DNA of 64,000 nucleotides from Mycobacterium sp. D16R12. GTDB lineage: Bacteria > Actinomycetota > Actinomycetes > Mycobacteriales > Mycobacteriaceae. Where the stretch lies: the NCBI RefSeq assembly GCF_002013465.1, contig NZ_MAFC01000020.1:62001-126000 (forward strand), given 5' to 3'. A model generated the notes under the pieces. The model made no database searches. It was not told the origin of the DNA and saw only the letters and a program-made list of their open reading frames with translations. The position numbers and the translations under genes were made by a program. This document shows, piece after piece, positions 54,886 through 62,755 of this stretch (position 1 is its first letter; each line of letters begins with the position of its first letter).

Positions 54886-54891
54886 TACTCA

Positions 54892-55863
54892 ATGCAGGTA
54901 TCTCAGCTCGAATGGATCATCACCCTGGCCGTGACGGTCGCGATCTTGCTCGTTGACGTCGTGGTGATCGGCAGACGGCCCCATGAACCCTCCGTCCGCG
55001 AAACCGCTACCGCCCTCAGCATCTACATCGGGCTCGCGGTGGCATTCGGCCTCTGGGTGTGGTTCTTCCACGGCGGCCAGTTCGGGCTTGAGTTTTACGC
55101 GGGCTGGCTCACCGAATACAGCCTCTCGGTGGATAACCTGTTCATCTTCTTGATCATTATGGCCAGCTTCAAAGTGCCCCGGGTCTATCAGCAAGAGGCC
55201 CTGTTGATCGGCATCATCCTGGCGCTGATATTCCGCGGCATCTTCATCGCCCTCGGTGCGGTGGCCATCAACCAGTTCTCCTGGATCTTCTATCTGTTCG
55301 GCGCGTTCCTGGTGTACACCGCCATCAACCTGGCACGCGATACCGAGCATGACGACGACGCCGACAACGCCGTGGTGCAGTTCGCCCGTAAGCACCTGCG
55401 GACCACCGACACGTGGGACGGCCTTCGGCTATGGGTCCGGGAAAACGGCACGCGACTCATGACGCCGATGTTCCTGGTGATCGTCGCGCTGGGCACCACC
55501 GATCTTCTCTTCGCCCTCGACTCGATCCCCGCGATCTACGGGCTCACCAAAGAGCCGTATTTGGTGTTCACCGCCAACGTGTTCGCACTCATGGGTCTGC
55601 GCCAGCTGTATTTCCTACTCGGCGACATGCTCAAGCGTCTGGTGTACCTGTCGCAGGGGCTTGCGTTCATCCTGTTCTTCATCGGCGTCAAGCTGATCCT
55701 GCACGCATTGCACGAGAACGAACTGCCGTTCATCAACGGCGGCGAGCCGGTGCATGTGCCCGAGATCCCCACGTTGGCAAGCCTTGCAGTGATCATTGTG
55801 ACGCTGTTCATCACCACCGTCGCCAGCCTGTACAAGACCCGGCGCACTGCCAAAGAGGGCTAG
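54892..55863 (+). CDS. TerC/Alx-family membrane protein, probable Mn2+ exporter
   Basis: 323 residues with about eight or nine membrane helices. Family hallmarks: YSLSVDNLFIFLIIMASF and LGTTDLLFALDSIPAIYGLT, whose acidic residues lie in the membrane and are thought to bind metal. TerC proteins such as Alx/MeeF export manganese or load it onto exoenzymes. The yybP-ykoY leader, an Mn2+ sensor, strongly supports that role. A 232-bp gap follows before the NRPS operon. Confidence 0.93.
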   Translation: MQVSQLEWIITLAVTVAILLVDVVVIGRRPHEPSVRETATALSIYIGLAVAFGLWVWFFHGGQFGLEFYAGWLTEYSLSVDNLFIFLIIMASFKVPRVYQQEALLIGIILALIFRGIFIALGAVAINQFSWIFYLFGAFLVYTAINLARDTEHDDDADNAVVQFARKHLRTTDTWDGLRLWVRENGTRLMTPMFLVIVALGTTDLLFALDSIPAIYGLTKEPYLVFTANVFALMGLRQLYFLLGDMLKRLVYLSQGLAFILFFIGVKLILHALHENELPFINGGEPVHVPEIPTLASLAVIIVTLFITTVASLYKTRRTAKEG

Positions 55864-56095
55864 GGCTGCACGCCGAAGGCCATCGAGGTCCCTCCATACC
55901 CTGGGGCCACGCCCTGCGCGCGGTTCCGGCCAGACCGGCCCGGGGACCACCGTGGCAAACTTGACGGCCACGGCGTCACCATGCCTGGCGGACCACTTCC
56001 GCGCGGCGGCGAGCCCAGCCGCACCCGGACCGATAGGCTCGCTGCGGTACCCCTCCAGGCCCATAGAACCGACGCGGAAACTAACGAGGAGCAGC

Positions 56096-59000
56096 GTGAC
56101 CGGCCCCGACGAGTCACCCACGAACCCCGCGCGCGAAGAGGCCTCCCAGCCCGTCGCCCATGACGCCCCGGCCCACCCGGTGCCCCCGCAGTACCTGCTC
56201 GGTGGGTCAGCCTCTCCGGCCCGGACCCTGATCGACATCCTCTACTCCACGGCCGCGGAGCACCCCGATGCGCCGGCCATCGATGACGGCACCATCCAGC
56301 TCACATACTCAGAGCTCATCGTCGACGTCGAAGCGAGCGTCGAGTGGCTCGGCACTCGGGGAATCGGGCGCGGTGACCGCGTGGGCATCCGGATGCCCTC
56401 GGGCAGCTACTCGCTCTATGTGGCGATCCTGGCGACCCTGGCGGCGGGCGCGGCGTACGTTCCCGTCGACGCTGACGATCCCGAGGAACGCGCAGCGCTG
56501 GTGTTCGGCGAGGCACAGGTGGCCGCCGTGATCACCCCGGGCGGGCTCGTTCGTGGACCCGGTTCGTCACGAGGCTGGCGTGCCACCAAACCAACACCAC
56601 GCGACGACGCCTGGATCATCTTCACCTCGGGTTCCACCGGCACCCCCAAGGGCGTGGCGGTGACACATCGCAACGCCGCCGCATTTGTCGACGCTGAAGC
56701 GCAGATGTTCCTGCAGGACAACCCGATTGGTCCGGATGACCGGGTACTCGCCGGACTCTCGGTGGCCTTCGACGCCTCCTGCGAGGAGATGTGGCTCGCG
56801 TGGCGCTACGGCGCCTGCCTGGTACCCGCGCCGCGATCCCTGGTGCGCAGCGGCATGGATTTGGGTCCGTGGCTGGTGTCCCGCGATGTCACCGTGGTGT
56901 CGACGGTGCCCACCCTGGCCGCTTTGTGGCCTGCGGAAGCGCTGGAGGCGGTGCGGCTGCTGATTTTCGGCGGTGAGGCCTGCCCGCCGGATCTGGCCGA
57001 ACGGCTGGCCACCGGTGAAGACGGCGCCGCCCGCGAGGTGTGGAACACGTACGGCCCCACCGAGGCGACGGTGGTCGCATGCGCGGCACGACTCGACGGG
57101 GTCAGCCCCGTCAGTATCGGGTTACCGCTTCCGGGCTGGGATCTGGCGGTTGTCGATGCGCAGGGCAACCAGGTCGGCTACGGCGAGGTCGGCGAGCTGG
57201 TCATCGGCGGCGTCGGCCTGGCCAAGTACCTCGATCCCGAAAAGGATGCCGAAAAGTACGCTGCGTTAAACACTTTGGGATGGTCTCGGGCCTACCGCAG
57301 TGGCGACCTGGTGCGCCTGGAAGCTGACGGGTTGTACTTCCAGGGTCGCGCCGATGACCAGGTGAAGGTCGGCGGCCGACGCATCGAACTCGGCGAGGTG
57401 GACGCCGCGCTGGTCAACCTGCCCGGTGTGAGCGGCGGCGCGGCCGCGGTGCGCAAGACCGCCAGCGGCACCCCGCTGCTGGTCGGCTACATCGCCAGCG
57501 CCGACCCCAACTTCGACATCGCCGCGGCCCGCGCGAGCCTGGCCGAGTCGCTTCCCGCCGCACTGGTGCCGCGGCTGGTGAAACTCGACGAACTGCCCAC
57601 CCGCACATCGGGAAAGGTCGACCGCAACGCGCTGCCGTGGCCGCCACCGGGAGCCGATACCGACGACGACGCCACCGAACTGGGCGGCACCATGGGCTGG
57701 CTCGCCGGATTGTGGCGCGATATTCTGGCGGCCACGATCGACGGGCCCGAGGCCGACTTCTTCGCTCTCGGTGGCGGATCGCTCTCCGCGGCACAGCTGG
57801 TCGCGGCATTGCGGCAGCGCTACCCACAGGTGACCGTCGCGAACCTGTACGACCAGCCACGGCTCGGATCGCTGGCCACCTACCTGGACGAGCTGGCACC
57901 TCCCATCGAGGTCGAACCCCGGATCGTGAAGCCGGTACCGCGACTGACCGAGCTGGCACAGTTGGCGGCGACGCTTCCGCTGACCACCCTCACGGGTTTG
58001 CAATGGGCGACCTGGCTCGCATTGGCCAACAACGTATTCGCGATGTTCAGCAATGTGCCATGGCTGGTGACGGTCAACTGGTGGGTGCTGCTGGCGGCGT
58101 TCGTCCTGTTCATCACTCCCCTGGGCCGCATGAGTATCACCGTCATCGGGGCGCGGCTACTGCTGTCCGGCGTCAAGCCCGGGATATACGAGCGCGGCGG
58201 AAGTGTGCACCTGCGGGTGTGGATCGCCGACCGGCTGGCCACCGCCAGTGGCGCCGAGAACCTATCCGGCGCACCGTGGATGGTGTACTACGCCAGGGCG
58301 TTGGGTGCACGCGTAGGTAACGGCGTCGACCTGCATTCATCTCCACCCGTGACGGGCTGGCTCGAGCTCGGCGACCGCAGTTCCATCGAACCCGAAGTCG
58401 ACTTGTCCGGACATTGGGTTGACGGCGACAAGTTTCATGTCGGCCCCATCGTCATCGGTGACGACGCCACCATCGGCGCCCGCACCACCCTGCTTCCGGG
58501 AGCGGTCATCGGCAAGAATGCTGATGTCGCACCGGCTTCCGGTGTCGTCGGCAGAGTCAAGAACGGCCAATACTGGAAGGGCTCACCGGCAGTGAAGTCG
58601 GGCAAAGCCCGCCACCCATGGCCGGATTACCGTCCGCCCAGAGCCGGGCAATGGGTACCGATCTACGGGGTGACATCGATTCTGCTGGGCGGACTGCCCT
58701 TGCTCGCGCTGGCCGCCGGGCTGGGCGTGGTGGCCTTTGGCATCCGGAACACCGCGACGATCTGTGAAGCCGTGCTGCCCGCGCTCATCTGGACGCCCGG
58801 CGCGGCGCTGGTCAGCGTGATCGTGTACGCCGCCATCACCGTTGCACTGGTGCGACTGATGTCGATCGGCGTGCACGAGGGGTATCACCCCGTCCGCAGT
58901 CGGCAGGGATGGCAACTGTGGGCCACCGAACGCCTGATGGACGCGGCCCGTAATTACCTGTTCCCCATCTACGCCAGCCAACTGACCCCATGGTGGCTGC

Positions 59001-60100
59001 GCATCCTGGGCGCGAAAATCGGCAAGGACACCGAGATTTCGACAGCCCTGCTGATACCGAAGTTCACCGAGGTCGATGACGGCGCGTTCCTTGCCGACGA
59101 CACCATGGTCGCGTCTTATGAGTTGGGCGGCGGTTGGATCCACATCGCCAAGGCCCGTATCGGCAAGCGCGCATTTCTGGGGAACTCGGGGATTACCCAG
59201 CCGGGCCGCAAGGTACCCAATGACGCGCTGGTCGCCGTCCTCTCTGCGACTCCCCACAAGGCCAAGTCGGGTTCGTCGTGGATCGGCAGCCCACCAAAAC
59301 GACTTCGGCGCAAGGCCGATGGCGCCGATTCCGCGCTGACATTCGAGCCGCCGTTCCGGCTCAAGGTCATGCGCGGGATCGTGGAGACATGCCGCATCAT
59401 CCCGATCATCGTGACGTTCGGGATCGGAGTCGGAGTACTTCTGGCCCTGCAGACCATCGCTATCCGGTTCAATTTCTGGGCGGCCGGTGCACTCAGTGGT
59501 CTCGTGCTGCTCATCGCCGGGGTCGTGGCCGGCGTGGTGAGCGTCGTGGCCAAGTGGATGGTGGTCGGACGCACCAAAGCTGTGGAGAAGCCCCTTTGGT
59601 CCTCGTTCGTCTGGCGTAACGAGGTTGCCGATACCTTCGTGGAAACCGTTGCTGCCGTGTGGTTCGCGCGTGCCGCGTCGGGAACGGTGATGCAGAACTG
59701 GTGGCTGCGTGGCCTGGGCGCAAAGATCGGCCGCGGAGTGTGGTGCGAAACGTACTGGCTGCCTGAGGCAGATCTGGTGACCCTGGGCCGGGGCGCAACC
59801 GTGAACCGTGGCTGCGTGGTGCAGACGCATCTGTTCCACGACCGGATCATGCGGATGGACACCGTCGTCCTGGGTGAGGGTGCCACCCTCGGACCACATT
59901 GCGTGGCGCTGCCCGCCGCCGAACTGGGGGCCGGCGCCACTGTCGGTCCCGCCTCGCTCGTTGTGCGTGGTGACGTCGTCCCGCCGTCAACCAGGTGGCA
60001 GGGCAACCCCATTTCTCCATGGGGCAAGCTGGATCCAATGGCACCGAAGAAGCCCAAGGGCGGCAAGGTTTCCCCGAGTAATAATTCCGGGGACGCATGA
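56096..60100 (+). CDS. Pls/PosA-type non-ribosomal peptide synthetase (epsilon-poly-lysine-synthetase-like)
   Basis: 1334 residues from the GTG with a GAGGAG site. An adenylation domain (about 40-540) holds FTSGSTGTPKG near 176, NTYGPTE near 317, YRSGDLVRLE, GRADDQVKVGGRRIELGE and TSGKVDRN. A thiolation domain has FFALGGGSLSA near 558. There is no condensation or thioesterase domain. Six membrane segments follow in three pairs (about 632-690, 852-925, 1100-1165), alternating with three soluble parts rich in hexapeptide-like turns. This is the layout of S. albulus Pls, which polymerises lysine through its epsilon-amino group. The predicted pocket code is lysine-like (see findings). Its stop overlaps the next ATG by four bases. 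Confidence 0.9.
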   Translation: MTGPDESPTNPAREEASQPVAHDAPAHPVPPQYLLGGSASPARTLIDILYSTAAEHPDAPAIDDGTIQLTYSELIVDVEASVEWLGTRGIGRGDRVGIRMPSGSYSLYVAILATLAAGAAYVPVDADDPEERAALVFGEAQVAAVITPGGLVRGPGSSRGWRATKPTPRDDAWIIFTSGSTGTPKGVAVTHRNAAAFVDAEAQMFLQDNPIGPDDRVLAGLSVAFDASCEEMWLAWRYGACLVPAPRSLVRSGMDLGPWLVSRDVTVVSTVPTLAALWPAEALEAVRLLIFGGEACPPDLAERLATGEDGAAREVWNTYGPTEATVVACAARLDGVSPVSIGLPLPGWDLAVVDAQGNQVGYGEVGELVIGGVGLAKYLDPEKDAEKYAALNTLGWSRAYRSGDLVRLEADGLYFQGRADDQVKVGGRRIELGEVDAALVNLPGVSGGAAAVRKTASGTPLLVGYIASADPNFDIAAARASLAESLPAALVPRLVKLDELPTRTSGKVDRNALPWPPPGADTDDDATELGGTMGWLAGLWRDILAATIDGPEADFFALGGGSLSAAQLVAALRQRYPQVTVANLYDQPRLGSLATYLDELAPPIEVEPRIVKPVPRLTELAQLAATLPLTTLTGLQWATWLALANNVFAMFSNVPWLVTVNWWVLLAAFVLFITPLGRMSITVIGARLLLSGVKPGIYERGGSVHLRVWIADRLATASGAENLSGAPWMVYYARALGARVGNGVDLHSSPPVTGWLELGDRSSIEPEVDLSGHWVDGDKFHVGPIVIGDDATIGARTTLLPGAVIGKNADVAPASGVVGRVKNGQYWKGSPAVKSGKARHPWPDYRPPRAGQWVPIYGVTSILLGGLPLLALAAGLGVVAFGIRNTATICEAVLPALIWTPGAALVSVIVYAAITVALVRLMSIGVHEGYHPVRSRQGWQLWATERLMDAARNYLFPIYASQLTPWWLRILGAKIGKDTEISTALLIPKFTEVDDGAFLADDTMVASYELGGGWIHIAKARIGKRAFLGNSGITQPGRKVPNDALVAVLSATPHKAKSGSSWIGSPPKRLRRKADGADSALTFEPPFRLKVMRGIVETCRIIPIIVTFGIGVGVLLALQTIAIRFNFWAAGALSGLVLLIAGVVAGVVSVVAKWMVVGRTKAVEKPLWSSFVWRNEVADTFVETVAAVWFARAASGTVMQNWWLRGLGAKIGRGVWCETYWLPEADLVTLGRGATVNRGCVVQTHLFHDRIMRMDTVVLGEGATLGPHCVALPAAELGAGATVGPASLVVRGDVVPPSTRWQGNPISPWGKLDPMAPKKPKGGKVSPSNNSGDA

Positions 60101-61449
60101 CCAAACCAGGCAAAAAGGCAGCTAAAAGGCTCCCCCCACGGCCTCCGGTCATCGACCCTTATCTGCCACAGAACGGCAATTACGGGTATCGGGTGTCCCG
60201 CTACGAGCTGGACCTCGAATACAAGGTGGCCATCAACCGGCTGACCGGTACCGCGACCATCACCGCCGTCACCCTCGCCACCCTCAAGGAGTTCACCCTC
60301 GATCTCGCCGACGCTCTCGGCGTCTCGAAGGTGACCGTGAATGGCAGGCGTCCAACGCATTTTGGGCATCGTGGCGGAAAAATCACCATCAAGCTGGCCA
60401 CCGGCATCCCCGCCGGAGCCGCCATGACCGTCGTTATCCGGTACGGCGGATCACCCCGCCCCATCAACAGCATGTGGGGAGACGTCGGGTTCGAGGAGCT
60501 ATCCAACGGCGTGCTGGTGGCCGGACAGCCGAACGGCGCGGCATCCTGGTTTCCTTGCGACGATCACCCCAGCTCCAAGGCAAGCTATCGGTTCGTCATC
60601 AGCAGCGACAGCCCGTACTGCGTTGTCTCCAACGGAGAGTTGGTATCACGACGGGTCCGAGCCGCGCACACGACCTGGACCTATGAGCAACCCGAGCCGA
60701 TGGCGCCCTATCTGGCGACGCTGCAGATCGGGGACTACCAAACGGTCAAGCTCGCGAAGAACCCGGTCTCGATGAACGCCGCGCTCCCGTCGCGGCTGTA
60801 CGAGCGGTTCACTCACGACTTCGGCAGGCAGCCGCAGATGATGAAGCTGTTCATCAAACAGTTCGGCCCGTACCCGTTCGCCGCCGGGTACACCGTGGTG
60901 GTCACCGATGACGAACTCGATATCCCCTTGGAGGCACAAGGTATTTCGGTGTTCGGTGCAAACCATTGCGATGGTGATCGACACTCCGAACGACTGGTGG
61001 CGCACGAGCTGGCGCACCAGTGGTTCGGCAACAGCGTCACCGCGCGCCGTTGGCGCGACATTTGGCTCCACGAAGGATTTGCCTGTTACGCGGAATGGCT
61101 GTGGTCCGAGGAGTCCGGTGGACCGTCGGCCGATGCCCGCGCCCGCCACTACCACCAAAAGCTCAAAGACCTCCCCCAAGATCTGGTCCTGGCCGACCCG
61201 GGCCCGCAACTGATGTTCGACGATCGCGTGTACAAGCGTGGAGCACTGACATTGCACGCCTTGCGTTTGCGCCTCGGTGACACGAAATTCTTTGCACTAC
61301 TGCAGGACTGGACCAGTCGGTACCGACACAGCACCGTCATCACCGACGACTTCACGGGCCTGGCGGCCGGATACTCCGACGAATCGCTGCGGCCATTGTG
61401 GACCGCGTGGCTATATGAGAAGCAGCTCCCGCCCTTGGACCGGAAGTGA
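60097..61449 (+). CDS. M1-family zinc metallo-aminopeptidase
   Basis: 450 residues, shorter than full aminopeptidase N because the C-terminal ARM-repeat domain is missing. The zinc site is complete: HELAHQW with His 303 and His 307, and Glu 326 in WLHEGF (HExxHx18E). The usual GAMEN exopeptidase motif is replaced by LEAQG. No signal peptide; the N-terminus is Lys-rich. It overlaps the NRPS gene (ATGA) and the flippase gene (GTGA). The epsilon-poly-lysine-degrading enzyme of S. albulus is also an M1 peptidase, so processing of the NRPS product is a reasonable inference. Confidence 0.92.
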   Translation: MTKPGKKAAKRLPPRPPVIDPYLPQNGNYGYRVSRYELDLEYKVAINRLTGTATITAVTLATLKEFTLDLADALGVSKVTVNGRRPTHFGHRGGKITIKLATGIPAGAAMTVVIRYGGSPRPINSMWGDVGFEELSNGVLVAGQPNGAASWFPCDDHPSSKASYRFVISSDSPYCVVSNGELVSRRVRAAHTTWTYEQPEPMAPYLATLQIGDYQTVKLAKNPVSMNAALPSRLYERFTHDFGRQPQMMKLFIKQFGPYPFAAGYTVVVTDDELDIPLEAQGISVFGANHCDGDRHSERLVAHELAHQWFGNSVTARRWRDIWLHEGFACYAEWLWSEESGGPSADARARHYHQKLKDLPQDLVLADPGPQLMFDDRVYKRGALTLHALRLRLGDTKFFALLQDWTSRYRHSTVITDDFTGLAAGYSDESLRPLWTAWLYEKQLPPLDRK

Positions 61450-62738
61450 CCGACGCCGGCCCCACCGAGTTTGAGCCACTCCGCCCGAGCGGCTCATCGG
61501 TGCGCTCCAGCGTGGCACGGATCGGTGTGGCCACCGCCATCAGTGCGATCTGCGGCTACACCGTGCTGTACCTGGCGGCCCGCGAGCTGGGTCCCGCTTT
61601 GTTCTCGGTGTTCGGAGTCTTCTGGGGCGCATTCGGTTTGGTGACAGGCGCAGCCAATGGGCTGCTACAGGAGACCACCCGCGAAGTACGGCTGTCGCTG
61701 GCACAACGTGAGCGGTCACCGCTGGCCACCACCCTGCCGATCAGGATCGCGGTCGCCTTCGCCATCGCGTCCGCCGTCGGGATCGTCGGTACCGCACCGC
61801 TGTGGGCATCGCATGTGTTCACCGAGTTTCGTTGGCTCAGCGTGGCATTGCTTGCGGGCGGGCTCGCCGGGTTCTGTATGCACGCGACCACCCTGGGCGC
61901 ACTGGCCGGGTCGAACCGCTGGACTCAGTACGGCGTTCTCATGGTCACCGATGCGGGAATCCGTTTGGTGGTGGCCGTCGTTACCTTCGCGGCCACCATC
62001 GGGCTTGTCGGGTATCTGTGGGCGACAGTGGCGGGATCGATGTCGTGGTTACTGCTCACCGTGGTCTCCAAACCGACCCGCGAGGCGCTCACGGTGCCTG
62101 CACTCGTCGACACCATGGAATTCCTGCGCGGTGCCCGGCATTCGATCGCCGCTGCCGCCGCCAGCGCGGTACTGGTGATGGGTTTCCCGGTGCTGTTGCA
62201 GTCGACGACAGGCGATCTGGGCACCACCGGCGGCGTGGTGATCCTGGCCGTCACATTGACCCGTGCGCCACTACTGGTGCCGCTGACAGCGCTGCAGGGC
62301 AACCTCATCGCCCATTTCGTGGACGAGCGGGATCGGCGCCTCAGTGCGCTGATCACCCCCGCCGCCATCATCACCGGCGTCGGAGCGGTAGGCGTCGCGC
62401 TCGCCACGACCGTTGGCCCCTGGTTGCTGCGGACGGTGTTCGATCCGGCATACCAGGCGGGCGGTCCACTCCTGGGCTGGTTGACCACCGGAGCGGTGAT
62501 GATCGCGTTGCTGACGCTGACCGGGGCGGCCACCGTGGCCCATGCCCGACACCGCGCCTACTCGGCGGGATGGGTTGGGGCCACAGTGGTCTCGGCGCTG
62601 CTGCTGCTGTTACCTCTCGATTTGGAGGAGCGGACAGTCATCGCGTTGATAGGCGGGCCCGTCGTCGGAATCATCGTGCATGTGGCCGCACTCGCCTTCT
62701 GGCGCGACCCGGAGACCACCGAAGACATCATCGACTGA
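61446..62738 (+). CDS. MOP-superfamily flippase/exporter-like membrane protein (Rv3630-like)
   Basis: 430 residues with about twelve predicted membrane helices (for example ISAICGYTVLYLAARELGPALF, IRLVVAVVTFAATIGLVGYLW, VGATVVSALLLLLPLD). It resembles polysaccharide or lipid-linked flippases of the Wzx/MurJ group, and size and place match the integral membrane protein Rv3630. The GTG start overlaps the aminopeptidase stop, making it the third gene of the coupled operon. It may move the NRPS product or its carrier across the membrane; that is inference. Confidence 0.85.
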   Translation: MTDAGPTEFEPLRPSGSSVRSSVARIGVATAISAICGYTVLYLAARELGPALFSVFGVFWGAFGLVTGAANGLLQETTREVRLSLAQRERSPLATTLPIRIAVAFAIASAVGIVGTAPLWASHVFTEFRWLSVALLAGGLAGFCMHATTLGALAGSNRWTQYGVLMVTDAGIRLVVAVVTFAATIGLVGYLWATVAGSMSWLLLTVVSKPTREALTVPALVDTMEFLRGARHSIAAAAASAVLVMGFPVLLQSTTGDLGTTGGVVILAVTLTRAPLLVPLTALQGNLIAHFVDERDRRLSALITPAAIITGVGAVGVALATTVGPWLLRTVFDPAYQAGGPLLGWLTTGAVMIALLTLTGAATVAHARHRAYSAGWVGATVVSALLLLLPLDLEERTVIALIGGPVVGIIVHVAALAFWRDPETTEDIID

Positions 62739-62755
62739 GCGGCACACCAACACAC

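Noticed and set aside
58583..59899. 438-codon minus-strand frame inside the NRPS gene
   Set aside because: Antisense to the membrane/beta-helix part of the NRPS; His/Arg-rich with no recognisable motif.
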